Positions 37,501-50,071 of a stretch of DNA of 64,000 nt are shown here, one piece after another. The stretch is from Stenopsyche tienmushanensis (taxonomy: Eukaryota; Arthropoda; Insecta; Trichoptera; Stenopsychidae). Location: contig WACJ01000010.1 in assembly GCA_008973525.1 (NCBI GenBank), positions 992,001 to 1,056,000 on the forward strand, read 5' to 3'. Numbering within the stretch: the first letter of the stretch is position 1; the number at the start of each line of letters is the position of its first letter. The position numbers and the translations under genes are program-made. The notes under the pieces are model-generated. The model saw only the letters and a program-made list of their open reading frames with translations. It was not told the origin of the DNA and did no database searches.

Positions 37501-38502
37501 AAACGCAAGCACAATGACTAACCTTTGAACAAAATCTTTATTGTGTGTTCTTTCAAATGTTAAATACTCAAATGTTGGCACATAAGTTATATAAGTAAGA
37601 TGTTTAGAATTATAAAACCTAAAATAAATAAATCACTTTAGCCATGACATCATATTTTAAAGCATAGTAACAAACAGTTTTAGACGTTAAAAACTATATA
37701 CCTTCTCAATATCATAGATGTAAATCTTGTATACTCATCGATTGAACTAGCTAAAATGACTTTCAACTCTTTGGCATTGCGGCTATAAATATCTGCCAAG
37801 CATAAGTTTTTCTCTATGTTTCCATTATCAACCTTTAGATGAAGACGTGTTCTAAAAAAAGACAAGATAAATTCAATAGTTATAATGATTGCAAAATTAT
37901 TAAATATACAAATAGAAATAGTGGCGTGTAACAATATTGTAATGTTCACAAAACAATAACATTTATTAAAATATTAGTTTTACCCTAAAGTAAAGACTTA
38001 TTCGTGTTCATATATCTTTAAAAGCATTCAAGTTTAGTTGCGCCAACACCTCTACATTTGTTTTCCGTTCCATCCAGGAAATTTTCATTCAGTAAACGGA
38101 GTTAAAAAAAGGAGGTAATTTTTGCAGCAACTGAATAGGGAATTAGTGACCGAACAACTAAACTGTAGAGCAGTGATACTCAAACTTACCATGCTAATGG
38201 ATCGTTTCATATAACAAAAACCTAACTATGAACTCCCAAGTGAAATAACTCCCAACACGCTCTACTAAATAAGAAGACTAGAAAGCAATCAAAAGCATCT
38301 GTACAGTGACCCATAATGCACCGCACTAAATAAATGGGATAAACATTAGATTGTTAAAAAACTAACAATACCTTTCAATTCGATGAAATTGGAATGCATA
38401 TCTCCAGTTCTTACAGCATGATGAAGCAGATAAACAGTCGTTGTTGGAGAGACATTCATACACTCTGCACAATGGCAGAATGGGTAGCTCTCTCCAGGAC
38501 AT
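34592..38502 (-). CDS. FBXO33: F-box only protein 33-like (SCF ubiquitin ligase substrate receptor)
   Basis: This is predicted to be a substrate-selecting subunit of an SKP1-cullin1 ubiquitin ligase. Minus-strand exons are 38372-38502, 37702-37851, 37523-37618, 37336-37447, 37137-37244, 36869-37057, 36692-36787, 36525-36620, 35102-35243, 34858-35048 and 34592-34771. All phases join and give 496 aa. Exon 1 is an F-box: MSWRELPILPLCRVYECLS, then CLSASSCCKNWRYAF. The middle resembles leucine-rich repeats (for example LPSLQGININGCSELAV). The C-terminal region, with NPLVMMCWQCSLLEKITLHG, HDLLGMAVLRGNSLQSLEV and FPWRIPKW, aligns with the corresponding part of vertebrate FBXO33. The intron between exons 8 and 9 holds a mariner remnant and a 71-bp MITE. 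The exact ortholog call is moderately sure; the F-box/LRR identity is strong. Confidence 0.85.
35527..36110 (+). pseudogene. Mariner transposase pseudogene in an F-box gene intron
   Basis: The plus strand opens MENQKVHFCHIMLWEFKQGK, which is the usual mariner N-terminus. ICDIYSEGAVSEPTVRNWF (first helix-turn-helix) follows, then QSTKELSRKLN (second one) in a shifted frame. The catalytic domain is largely unrecognisable. It is inserted against the direction of the host gene. Confidence 0.7.
36317..36387. mobile_element. 71-bp TTAA-flanked near-palindromic MITE
   Basis: TTAA flanks both sides (36313-36316, 36388-36391). The left arm CCTTTTAACTGC and right arm read inward, CCTGTTAAATGC, continue inward to GACTCA and TGAGTC, so the whole element can fold into a long hairpin. 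It lies in the intron between exons 8 and 9 of the F-box gene. Confidence 0.6.
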
Positions 38503-38665
38503 GCTAAAGACAAATCAACACCCGCAATTATTATTGAAACAAAAAAATATCATTCAAATTTGTTAAGAAATAATAATAAATAAATGAATAGCTATTCTTA
38601 TGCCACTGTATACAATGTGGTGCATGTAAACACACTAATTATATACACATTTAATGATAACACGA

Positions 38666-38998
38666 TTATTTTACAACAACAATCGCTTCCGGTATAAATT
38701 TTATGAATACATCATTAAGGCGGAACTTCGTACATTTGCGAAAAATATGCATCGTTTTAGGAATAATATTATGACTTTGATAATTTAAATGATGACTGTT
38801 TCCCCATAACCCGATACGTTTAAAATAAATGCTTTTTCCGTGGATCTCAATCTGTGTTTTCATAGCGGCTGTGAAATATGAAAGCGAAAGAAATGTGAAA
38901 GTGGACATGAAATATTTTTGATAAATCATTCCTTCATATTTATTTGAATTACAGTGTTTTGCATATTGTTTTGGATTTTTTTTCAGGAAAATTATCAT
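38666..38998 (-). CDS. Unassigned small frame upstream of the F-box gene
   Basis: A 110-residue open frame ends 164 bp upstream of the F-box start codon on the same strand. An internal methionine would give 65 residues starting MKTQIEIHGKSIYFKRIGLW. The sequence is basic with a balanced composition, unlike the Lys/Ile/Asn-dominated random frames nearby. I do not recognise a family and no splice signals stand out. It may be a small gene, an upstream frame of the F-box transcript, or chance. Confidence 0.2.
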   Translation of the reverse strand: MIIFLKKNPKQYAKHCNSNKYEGMIYQKYFMSTFTFLSLSYFTAAMKTQIEIHGKSIYFKRIGLWGNSHHLNYQSHNIIPKTMHIFRKCTKFRLNDVFIKFIPEAIVVVK

Positions 38999-39089
38999 AG
39001 CTTTCTTTGTTATAACAATTTATATTTTTAGATCCTCATCCAAATTACAAGCTAAATTCTAACATCTAATATGTTTTAGTTATACCATG

Positions 39090-39850
39090 TTTAAACTAGG
39101 AAATTTGAATTTGTTCTATGAAGCTGCTTCAAATAAATTAACAGGTCGATGTTGTAAGTAGTTTTTAGTGCTTTATTCTGCACGACTTGCAGCTTTGAAA
39201 TGTTTAATTGGGATACATAACTCCAGACAAGCGCAGCATATATAAACACTGGGCGAATGACTATCTTAAATGGGAGGAGCTTGTTATCGGTCGGTATATA
39301 AAAGAGAGCGCCCCCAGAACTGCCAGCCCTCGTGCTCGAGACGAGATGTGCCCTTCCTACCTCAGCTTCGTATCCAGATATCTCACGTGGGGTTACCAGG
39401 GGATCTGGTGCACTCCGATATGGATCGGTCAAGCCTTTTGATGATTACAAATCATAAAAAATAAGATAACTTCCAATTTGTCGCTATTCAATTTTTGTTT
39501 ATATTTACGGAAGTATTTATCCGCTGCATTCAGGGCACGTTGTAGATTTAACAGCCACTAAATTGTTGCTATGAGATCTCGCGAAGTAGGCTGTGTCAAT
39601 GCTCAATGATGCCGTTTTTGGGATGTCATGTAAGAATATGTTGAACAGGTAGAGCCCAAAGATGCCACCCTGAGAGACTCCGGCAGGGATAGGGAATGGA
39701 GATGATTTTATCTTGTTGAGCGTAACTAGAAAGGATCTGTCGGTGAGATATGAATGGATGGTTTTCATGCAATAAATGTGCAGCTTAATATGCATTTCTT
39801 TGGCGTTAAGTTTAAAATTACGAAACCCAGAAAAATTAATCAAAACGTCA
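39090..39850 (-). pseudogene. Jockey-clade reverse transcriptase remnant
   Basis: On the minus strand, IPAGVSQGGIFGLYLFNIFL (about 39640-39700) carries the decayed GVPQGS motif, followed by LHDIPKTASLSIDTAYFARS, where YADD is damaged by a deletion. ALNAADKYFRKYKQKLNSDK follows at about 39465-39530. After a 160-bp foreign stretch (about 39270-39430) the C-terminal block RPVFIYAALVW and LQVVQNKALK resumes at about 39130-39270. It is broken and incapable of activity. Confidence 0.7.
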
Positions 39851-40309
39851 TTGGCTGGAGCCCAATAAATTGAACTTATTGTTCCAGGTTTCGTTTACGG
39901 ATTGAATTAAACGACATTTGAATGTTACGTACATGCCATTCACAATAAGCATTTAAGGCATGTCTTAAAATATGAACGCAACCACAACAATGACGGCATG
40001 CACTCGTGTTATCAATTTGTGTGATGCAATCATATTCACTGTGTGAGTTGTAAATAAATAAATCAAGTGCAATTTTCAAACGAGTTCTGTGACTGCCAGC
40101 AATTCGGTGATACTTGGATATAAAAAAAATATTTTTACAGATTTTGATGAAGAAATGTATTACTTTACTAGCTGGTACCTGGCGCGTTGCTGCCACAAAA
40201 GTAATGATTCTAAAAATATCGTTTATTTATCTTGTCTAATTAGGAATGATGGAAATTAATAAATTTATTTTATTTTGCTGGTTTTATTATAAATATGAAC
40301 AAGCATACA

Positions 40310-40605
40310 AACATTGATTTTTATATATAAGATCTACTGTAAGTTAATTATACTATACCTATATTATTTGAGAAAGTGCAAACAATAAGTTGGCAAAGTT
40401 TTATCCCAATCGAATGAACGATGTGGCAGCGCAATAAATACGGACAAACAAACATTGATTTTTATATATTAGACTATGCCTATGTTACTCGCGGAATTCT
40501 TAGCAATAACTGGACGAAGTTTTATCGCAATCCAATGAACGGAATGGCACCGCGTTTCGAATGAACAAAACCCAATGCATTTTTATTTATTAGAAGATAG
40601 AAGAT
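40310..40605 (-). repeat. Two to three head-to-tail units of the TATATAAAAATCAATGTTTG family
   Basis: Read on the minus strand, each unit of about 125-140 bp starts with an AT-rich TATATAAAAATCAATG-like block, then a GCGCTGCC-like block, CGTTCATT, GGATTGCGATAAAACTT-like text and TTATTG-TTGCACTTTC. Unit starts fall near 40595, 40465 and 40330. Related single copies occur at 11516-11555 and 21650-21910, and a weaker match at about 9745-9775. This resembles non-autonomous Helitron- or SINE-like sequences, but the class is not proven. Confidence 0.55.
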
Positions 40606-41279
40606 ATGAAGACGTCAAGCTTTAAAAACAATTGGAAAAATATTAAGAAAGATCAGTTTAGGTTTAGTTAGTTGGAATTCAGTCTCGACTTCAATTCAGT
40701 CTTTAGTTGGAAGTACAGTTGAGCACCACTGATTATCAGATTATACCCAATCCAAATTGATTCAAATAAATGTGTGAATCATGAGATCTCGTCTTGGAAA
40801 TTCGCTCTCCACTGAGCCCTTCTCGTTGACAAAATGACGCTATAGCCATAGATCAGCAAAATCACATCCTCGGAGTGAAAGAGTGCTATTGCCAGATGAA
40901 GAATTCGGCTAGTGATCTATAGTAAAAGGGCTTAAAAGAATAAAAATACAATACATGGCATATTCTTTTAAATTCTCACTCATACTCAATATTTCTTGCT
41001 ATTTAGTCTGCACTAGTGCACAGCTGGACTGGTGAAATTAGCAGACACTGAGTTTGGAAGACTGAAAGCTCAAGACAGACAAAATTGACAAAAATATATT
41101 GTTAAATCCAAGGCTCTTTAATCGGGTCGATAAGCTACAAACGCAAGTATTAAATAAAGCCAAAAGTAATCATAATTTCTTCGATGAGCTCTTTCACAGT
41201 TAGTTTATCTTGAGACACGGTCCAGTAAACACAAAAGTTTTGTTATGACGTTGAAGCTATGATAGTAAATTTTGTTTTT

Positions 41280-41580
41280 TTCTGTAAAGAAACAGCGCAC
41301 TTACGGGAATATTCTGAAATTAAACAAGTGTTATCGTTGGTTTTAACAGTTTAAAAACGGAAATAGGGAACTCAAGGACATTGCTCGAAAAGGACAACCC
41401 CAAAAATTAGATGCCGATATCCTGAAATCGACGGTGAAATCAGATGCTCGTCAAACGATCGAAAAGCTATCGTTGAAGGTTAGCTGTCCATGATCTACAA
41501 TTAGGGATCGTCTTGGTTGCACAGGAAAATTCCACAAACAAGGAATTAGGGTCCCCCATGAATTGTTATCAAATTGGTAT
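41280..41580 (+). pseudogene. Mariner transposase fragment (N-terminal DNA-binding part)
   Basis: The plus strand reads KKQRTYGNILK, then RWF-QFKNGNRELKDIARKG, QKLDADILKSTVKSDARQTI, LSLKVSCP-STIRDRLG and VPHELLSN. These cover both helix-turn-helix motifs and the linker WVPHEL of mariners. It ends where the catalytic domain should begin and runs into a Tigger remnant. Confidence 0.75.
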
Positions 41581-41599
41581 CAAAAGATACAAGAGGACA

Positions 41600-42290
41600 G
41601 CATACCTTGCAAAACTTAGTGTTAAAATTAAAATGAACCATTTTTGATTTTGCTGTAGCACGGAAAGAAGTGAAAGAGCAAACATTAAAAAATGATTGGA
41701 AGAATTTGTTTGATGGCCAAGATGCAAATATAGATTTAGAAGCTCCTGATTTCTGTAGGATCATTCATAATAATGCCAGAGAAGAAGTAGCCGAGGAAGA
41801 TGTTTTACAATGGCTATAAATAGATGAAGGTGACCCTGGGTGTAATATCACGACTGAAAGTGAAATAGCAGATGAATTTATGAACCTAAAAAATGAGAAT
41901 GGAAGCGAAGATAGCGAAGAAGAAAGAACAACACTGCCAAAATTGAAGTTATCAGTGATAAGATCACATCTCGACGATCTAATAACATTTATTGACTATT
42001 CATCTGATATCGAAGTTTAACTATATTATATGCATTTTCGAAAGTGCAAGCAAAATTCGATTCCTTTTTCAAAGTAGGATTACCGAAAGTAAGTCCGTCG
42101 ATATCAAACAGCAACGTCACTCCAAGACGAGTGTCCGATGACGATTAAATAGAATTTTGTTTGTGTTTTGTATTTTTTTATTTATAACTTTTTGATTTAT
42201 TTTAAATCTATTTTTATATAACGGACTTTCGACTTTAACGGACACTCCCTCCCCTCAATTAGTCTGTTATATCGAGATTTTATTGTACTG
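41600..42290 (+). mobile_element. Tigger/pogo transposon 3' remnant with terminal repeat
   Basis: The frame from about 41652 reads VARKEVKEQTLKNDWKNLFD, then DEGDPGCNITTESEIADEF and LITFIDYSSDIEV, matching the C-terminal part of Tigger/jerky transposases with one stop. The 3' end, read inward, starts CAGTACAATAAAATCTCGAT followed by ATAACAG, a classic Tigger-type terminus. The 5' half is missing. Confidence 0.65.
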
Positions 42291-45121
42291 CATTTTTTAA
42301 TTAGGTCATGGCCTTTATAATGAGAATTCTATATTAGGTTGTAAATTAAATAATGTTATATTTAATTCATTTGAATTGTCGATAGTAATTTTAAAAAATA
42401 ACCAGTTAACATGTTAAAACGGGGTGAATATATTTGACATACTTTGATGTTGGCACGAGATTTAAGCTTAATTTAACCTTTAATGTGCTTCTTTTTATAA
42501 ATCTTATATTCCTTGAGGGGGGAGATGAATATTTTGTGGTAATAAATGATTCTTCATGTGCATTTATCTTCGTTTCGAGATAAGGAACGCAACATTAGAA
42601 TCGTCTATAATCACCTAAACAAGAGTGCGAAAATCATCAGATATATCTACAGTCCATATCTAACATTAAAATAATTAATATAATATTTAAATATAGCTAA
42701 TAATATATTTCAAGCCTTTTAAAACTGTAGACATTTGATCGTGAACATGTGGCATATAATTTTTGCCAACTTGGCACAAGATTTACCTTCTAATTGCTTT
42801 ATTGCTTTCACAAAAATATAAAAATAATAATAAATGATTTCCTAAATGTAAAATTTGAATTTGTAAGCCCATATTGTAAGGTTGGCTGTTTTTTTCAATT
42901 TATTGATTTAACAAATTTTGATGGGTACGTAATGAATTTTATTATCATAAATTAATTATTATTACATTGCCAATTAATTTTAATTGTCATTAATAAAATC
43001 CGCAAATATCGAATTGCATAATTGAATATAAGATGTGATAAATATAAATTCAATCAACCGATCAAAAAATTATAAGAAATTTTACATGTATAGCTGATAA
43101 CATAAAAAAAAATTAGCCGCTGACTCTTTGAGTCCTCGGTTAGATGAGAAACTCAGTGATGTAACGAGGTGAACAGATAACCTCCTTTCTTGAGGTCAAT
43201 GAGAAAACAAATGCAACTGATTTCAATATTCAAAATATATATATAGAATATAATATAATATACTTGAGTAAAATAATAGCCCTTCTACGATTTTCATATT
43301 TATTTCAAATAAAATCAATATCTATATTATTTTATCGATCATTTATCATTTGGAATGAAATAAATTATTAAGTTTATATATTCATCATATCTCTAAATTA
43401 GCACACTTACAATCTGTCACCTGTGCCATTACATAGATCTGTTATGATTCAAATACCAGGAATGATGTATCATACATGTAGATATTAAAATACATCCAAT
43501 TTAAGATGGAATGTAGGCAAATATTAATCAGCTTATATATTAAATCAATAAATATTTCGCTACCATTTTTTTTAAATCAAGAATTAAATTAATATTTTTC
43601 TTAAATTCATAAAACTTATATAAATAAGTTAACATCGATTTTCTCATAACGAAATATGTAAAAAATTCGAATAAAAGTACGTATGTCCAATGGAATTCTT
43701 AATGTATCGAGAGTAGGAATACACTTACAATATGTTCCACCAAATTAGAGTGTTCCAAGAAATGTGCAATTTCTTTGAAAAACAAGATTAGTTCCTTGGG
43801 TGTGTGTCGTGAAAAATATTTCGTAGGAGAAGTGAACTAAGATCGACAACACTTTTTCGAAGACATTTCCGCAATGGACCTTCCCTACGACTGAGATATG
43901 ACAGCTGTCATTGGACTTTCTAATGAGAGGTGGATATATAAAAATGTTGCCATACCTTGACAACGACTCTTATGCCCACGAACATAGGGATCAAAGTTAT
44001 GAAACATTTTTTACTGTGTGTTGTTACGTTCTAAAAATAACATATTTTCATATACGCTTCAGTATTGGTAACTGAAACGTCATTATTTTTTTCATATGGC
44101 TTATCCTTTTAACCTTTAGTGCGTATGCGTCTCAACAGATAAATTTATTTACTTAGTGAAATATTTCACCACTATAAAATACAAGATGTCTGACGTCGAA
44201 ATGAAATTGTTAAAAATAAAATTGCCAATGTATTAATTATGGAATACATTAAATTAAATGTTTTTAAAAATACAATTTTTCCTATTGGTAAAGTGATTTT
44301 CATATTTTTATTATATTTAGATATATTTTCATAATGATTTGATTATCTTAAAAATAGTATAGTATTATAAGAAGATAAAAAATACAGTTTTTCAGTTTGA
44401 TTATAAACATTGATATTTTTTAAAATTAATTTAAAAAAATGCATGTTTAAAAATGATTAGATTTTTTAATGAATTATAAAAATAAAATGTTTGAAAATAT
44501 ATTCAACTCGTATTAGCTTTTTCAATCATTTTTAAATTGATTTGATAGCAACTTAAAAATTGCTATTTATATGAACGATTAATAAATGCTTTAGACCAAA
44601 ATGCCGTGATTGCCTAAATGTCAATTGAATTGCTATCATTAAAATTTTATATTGGCGTTTTAATCTAAGCAAAACAGATGATTTTATTCAGTTTTGTTTT
44701 TGTTTAAATATGTTCTTTAATCCGCGATGAACGATTGCTTTCATTTGTCATCATAATATAGTATTATTAATTTCGTATTTAATAATCTTGATTAAAACAA
44801 TAAGTTCAAAATCAATCTGAAAATCAATTAGTTTATAATAGCATATATTTGATGAATTTGTATCACGTTGTGATATTATTTTAATGATATTTTTTTATTA
44901 TCAATTTGCGTTTTTGGCCAATTTGAATAACAATTTTTCGAGCTGGCAATACTAAACATCATAATATAACCATGAAGGCAGGTGTGTAAAATTAAATTTG
45001 AAATCCACTAATTATTTAAAAATAAGGCTCATTCGCAAGCATTTAATTTCGATGTTGATCTATTTTTATTATGAAGTAAATGCGAGCTTATTTTAATTCA
45101 CCAGTAGCGGGAAACTGCGAG

Positions 45122-47828
45122 ATGGAGGTGTGCAACGAGGATAACACAGAAATAAGTGATGAAAGTGATATCTTTGTCAACAAAATTATTGACGAGAAAG
45201 CTATTTCCCTTGACAATAACTACATCATTAAAATGTCGGGAACAAGGTAGAATACAATTAATAATAGAGTGCAAATTTAGAGATAAATGGAGTTTGATGT
45301 AAAATTTTACATTACAAAGTTCCAAAATATTTATTTTGTATTATAATTATTTTTAACTGCTTCAGAAAGAAACCCTCACATAATTTCACCTAATGCAATA
45401 ATTCATCTTTTTTAGCTCTGGAAAATTGGGAATTTTAACATCCGATAATGCATTTGAAGTTTACGTATATGATAACACATCCCTAAGAAAGATTCATAAA
45501 TTTTCAAAAACTGATAGTACAGTTTGCGATATAAAATTTTGTCCATTAAACGATAATTTGATATATACAGGATCCGCTGATGGATCAATAAGATTATGGG
45601 ATACGCGAATAGATAAAAACGTTACAACATTTGAAGGTATTGGACATGATTTGAGCTTGTATTATTGTTATGAATTTAGATTTTCAAGTATTTTTAATGT
45701 ATTACAGAAGATGCTTCGACAAGAAAGTATATAAAACCTATCATTTCTTTTGATGTTTCTTGCGATGGAAGAATTTTATGTGGTGGTTCAGAATTAACAC
45801 AAGGAGATGCGTTTATGCTCTTTTGGGATGTCAGAAAGAAGAGCCTTTTGGGTGGTTATTGGAATTCTCATACAGATGATATTGTTCAAGTAAATTTTCA
45901 ATATTATTAAATTAATTTTTATAAGTTTTAATTCATTTTTGTTTCTTATACACATGTTTTATTAATTTTTTTTTAGATACATTTCAATAAAGAAAAATCA
46001 AATAAAATAGTAACTGGAAGTGTTGATGGTCTAATAAATGTTTTTGACATTAACGAACAAAAAGAAGATGATGCATTACAATATTCTCTAAGCATCGATT
46101 GTGCCGTAGATAAAATAAATTGGATAGCTGAAGATAAAATATCATGTCTTACTCAGAATATTGACTTGCAATTATGGAATACAGAAACTGCAGATCAATT
46201 GAACCTATTTACCAGGGAAGAAATTACGAAACATATGAAGGTAGGCTATTTATAGTCATGTATTCACAAATTCTTTGATAATTAATTTTGACGCAACCTT
46301 TGAAAATATAATAAATGAAAATTGTACGCAAAAAGAGAAAGTCACTGTTTGGTGCGGATTTTAGTCTAGTGGAATCATTGGCCCATACTTATAAAATGAA
46401 ACTGGCGATGCCATAACCATCAACGGCGATTACTACAGATAAGCAAATTCTCGCGGCCTAAACTGGATGATATGAATACCGACAATGCGTGATTCCCACA
46501 GGACAGTACTACATGCCATGATGGACATTCTGTACGAGTGATTTTAGGGCATGGTTATCTCGCACGACGCCGACGCAAACTAGCCACTGAGATCGTGAGA
46601 TTTAACATGTTTAGACTTCTTCCTTTGGGGCTATCTTAAATCGCAGGTCTATGCCTATAAACTGCAAACAATTGATGCCCTTTAAAGTCAACGTAACGAA
46701 TGCCATCCAGCAAAGTCTTGATAAACATTTGAATGACGTTATATTCCATACTTAATGCCATAAAATATTCATTCAAATAGAAAAAATAAGTAGATATCTC
46801 ACACACAACTTGTTTTATTTGTATTTAAAAATTGAGTGTCCTTATTTAAAGACCCTATATAAGTATGTTATTAAGTTAATTTAAAATATGTATTAAATAC
46901 TTGGTAGTATAAAAACAATAATTTCTTTGTAATTTTAAATCAACAGCCATTATAATATTATTTGTCTTGAAATTTTGTTATAGGGCACTATAGTCGATGA
47001 TTGCTATGCCATCGATGTTTACACGAATGAATTGAAAAAACCATTTCTTCTCACTAGTTCATACACCGATGAAGGGTATACTATACATTTATAATCGCAA
47101 TACTTTTGAGACTACTAATTTTACCCAAAATTCATTTACACACTATTATCTGATTTTTTAGATGCTTAAAAATGTTAGATATAACCGAAAATAAGCTATC
47201 GCTCCATTCAAGCTTCAAAGGGAACCGACAAATTATTCGATGCGGTTGGTATGATTCTAAGGTATGAAATATATTTAGTAATGTTAAACCATGTATATCA
47301 CGAATAATTACAAGTGGCCTTCAACGTTCGCACATTATTGCTTTTTGAAAATGTTCACAAGTAGAGAGATGTAAAAAAAGCATCGAAAATTGTATTTTGA
47401 AATATTTATTTATTTGGGATAGTTTCATAACTGCTTACAGGAATCTTTCATTGTCGACTCTTATCTTAGCCTACGGGTTTACAATGTTAAAAGCGACTGA
47501 ATGGAAGCAAACAATTCTTATTTTATTGACAACGATAATAATAACGACAATAGCGGTGTAATTGTACAAAAGTCGAAAGCCACCTGTATTGATTACCTTT
47601 TTACTTGTTTTTGTAATGTATTTTTTGACTATATTCTTTTAAATATATTTGATTTTAATTTGTATATATTTGCAGAATGATCTCCTTCTTTCTGGCGGTG
47701 AAAATGGAATTTTAAGCTTATGGAAGTGTGGAAGTCCTTCAAATAACAAAATAACACCTAAACAAGAAAAAAGCAAAATTCTACATACATCTTCTATGAA
47801 AAAAGCTATCAAAAACAAACCGTATTAA
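45122..47828 (+). CDS. WDR89: WD repeat-containing protein 89
   Basis: This is a beta-propeller protein of poorly defined cellular role. Exons are 45122-45246, 45416-45636, 45708-45889, 45977-46240, 46984-47075, 47162-47261 and 47676-47828; phases close to 378 aa. WD motifs are visible: DIKFCPLNDNLIYTGSADGS then IRLWDTR in exon 2, FDVSCDGRILCGG and FMLFWDVRKK in exon 3, IVTGSVDGLINVFD and LQLWNTE in exon 4, and LLSGGENGILSLWKCG in the last exon. The order and the GGSELTQGDAFMLFWDVR segment match WDR89. The C-terminus is lysine-rich (EKSKILHTSSMKKAIKNK). A candidate AATAAA is at 47852. Intron 4 carries a rosa-like transposase remnant. The start ATG is the first in frame after AT-rich sequence. 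Confidence 0.9.
46300..46870 (+). pseudogene. Tc/mariner-superfamily (rosa-like) transposase remnant in WDR89 intron 4
   Basis: The plus strand reads VTVWCGF, GIIGPYL-NETGDAITINGDYYR, then (frame-shifted) CLDFFLWGYLKSQVYAYKLQ and TIDALKVNVTNAIQQ. These are the catalytic-core and C-terminal blocks of the rosa-like branch. Multiple stops and shifts make it non-functional. It sits in the same direction as the host gene. Confidence 0.65.
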
Positions 47829-48410
47829 ACATACAAAAAGAAAATGATATGAATAAAAATAAAAATATATTTGTACATGTAAATATTATTATTTATGGTA
47901 TTGAAAACATTATCCTGACAGAATTTATGATGTGTGGTAGTTGGTAGATCAGCAGTCGGCAACCTTTTTGGACTCACGGGAATTAAAATTCGCAATTTTA
48001 ATTCAGCAATAGGACCACTGGACACAACTGGACTTTTGTGTTAAATATTATGTATTGAAATTTATATTTCAGAAAATAACTTTTAAGTGCCTTTGAGCTT
48101 CTTCGTGTAACTTTTCTTCATATACAATCCTAACAAAAAAGAGTAAGAGCTATTTTTTTGTAATATCAGTAAGATTCGTCAAGTTTGCTGATCGCTGTTG
48201 TAGATTATATGACCTTATTTAATTTCGAGAATTCGGTGCAGAATGAGATGCCATTTTTTTTTAATTATCGAATGTACAAGGTGTACATTTTCATAAACAT
48301 TTATTTATTGTATGGGTGTAACCTTTTGTGTCATCTATAGGCATTATTTAAAATCATTATAAATTAAAATAAAACTTGTATTTCTTGTAAGCTCGATTGT
48401 TCATGTTGTC

Positions 48411-48465
48411 TTGAGAACAGGCGTTTGTTTTGATAATTAAGATACGAGCATCATTTTTATCGTTG
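48411..48465. repeat. Dispersed repeat B, copy 2
   Basis: This is the diverged partner of the segment at 3117-3170. Both share GAGAACAGGCGTT followed by a matching stretch ending TTATCG. Terminal structure and class were not found. Confidence 0.5.
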
Positions 48466-49199
48466 ACCAATTTTATTATTCCCCTTTGATTGTTCTGGAG
48501 AGGCGTCACTGGCCAAGTATCACCACTCCTTTCTAAAATCTATACCTTCAGCAGTAAACTTGCAGGTTTTGCAAGCAGGAGTTTGGTTCATTATCAAGCT
48601 TGTTACACCTTGCGACAGAGCTGACAAAAAAGTGGATTTACATTAGAGCATAGCATATCTGCTCTCCGGTCCAAATGGATTAACATGGAAGATACGTTCT
48701 GTTAGATCACCGTGTTAAATAAAACTGTAAAGCGATGCTAAAAAATGTATGGAAATGAGGGGATAGATTTTTTTTTTAAGAAATATCAATGAAATAAAAA
48801 CATATTATGAAAATTTATTGAAACTTATTATGTAACATAGATAATTAAGTATTATTCAATGTTACTATCACTAAAAAATATTAGCACGGGGGGTTTTCTT
48901 TCTTCTTTTTGGCTGAATATCATCATCGCTACTGCTTTCGATTACATTTCCATTGTGTTCCACCAATCGTATCAAGAAATCATACAAACTATCGTTATCA
49001 GTCAGCATATATTTATTCTTCATCCTTTTGCGTTGAAATCGTCTTTTTTAAAATATAATCGGTAATCAAACTTTGCAACATTTTAGCTATTAATTTTATA
49101 CGCAGTTCGTTAAATGGAGACATGCAATTCTTAAGCTGGAATTTGAAAGCTCATTTAGTATTTGAATTATGTACAATAAATAGATTTTCTAATTTATTA

Positions 49200-49850
49200 C
49201 AAAGTCGACTAGCTTTTTGTATAATCTTTACAGTAAGGGGGGCCAGAAGTTTCTTCCACTTCAATATTGTCTTCTGTTTCTTCGCTGCTATGTAAAATCA
49301 AACTAATAATATCGTCGTCATTCAAGGGTGTATCCTCAAGCAATTCATCGACATCGTTTTGAGAAAGAGAATCAAAGCCTTCGGGTTAAACTGCTTTCCA
49401 ACAAGAACTTAAAGTGTGTGGAGTTATCTGAGATACTGCAGATGAAATGCATATCGCGTTGAGTGGAAGAAACACTATTTTTACATTTGAATGTTCTAAA
49501 TACGGATGACCTGGTGCATTGTCTATTATTAATAGAGCCTTGAAATTAAGATTTTTCTGCCTCGAGTACATTTCAACTTCACGTACAATCATTAAATTGT
49601 TCGGTAAATACAGCAGCCATCCAATGAACTGGCTTGAAATAAATCTTCAATTCAAATTACAAGTGCTTTTTCTGTTGTTTGTTGATGTAAATTCGAGATT
49701 AATTTTGTGTCATTGATGACTGACTTGCACTTTAACGGTTTTAACGTGCATTTTTGATTTTTTTTACGCGCATTCGCATAAAAAAAGCTTTGCCCTCTAT
49801 AGAAAAACGAGGGAAAGTCGCATAAAACCAGACCCAAGTGTATTTAACGA
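49200..49850 (-). pseudogene. Tigger/jerky-type DDE transposase remnant
   Basis: The minus strand reads FKALLIIDNAPGHPYLEHSN and then VKIVFLPLNAICISSAVSQ, the second and third catalytic regions of Tigger transposases (IDNAPGH carries the second aspartate). KCKSVINDTKLISNLHQQTT lies upstream and the acidic C-terminal stretch NDVDELLEDTPLNDDDI downstream. Frames are interrupted. Confidence 0.65.
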
Positions 49851-50071
49851 CAATATTTACTGAGGTAAATAACAATCCCTCATTTTTACTGCGGCAATCG
49901 ACGGGTTTTTCATCACATTACTTCAATTTATTGGTGAATTTTGAAAGTATTTAAATATAAATGTATCCAAAAAGAAATTTCATCATTAAAAATATGGACG
50001 ATTTGAAGTTAAAGGCGTATCTGAACAAGAAACCGACTGTTTGTTCAACAACTGTGCTATTTTAAAAAATA

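Larger units (their letters stand above)
38503..45121. other. Intergenic region between the F-box gene and WDR89
   Basis: Contents recognised: an unassigned minus-strand frame (38666-38998), a jockey-like retrotransposon remnant (39090-39850), tandem units of the TATATAAAAATCAATG family (40310-40605), a mariner fragment (41280-41580) and a Tigger C-terminal remnant with its end (41600-42290). From 42291 to 45121 I see only AT-rich DNA and no supportable gene. Confidence 0.6.

Noticed and set aside
38372..38502. F-box exon as part of a retroelement
   Set aside because: Phase joins cleanly to ten further exons and the ELP-C-SNNDCLSASSCCKNW pattern is a proper F-box.
39270..39430. LTR-like insert inside the jockey remnant (TATA-like TTTTATATACC and nearby GC-rich text)
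   Set aside because: Suggestive of an LTR promoter, but no paired LTR, primer site or gag-pol was seen in the window.
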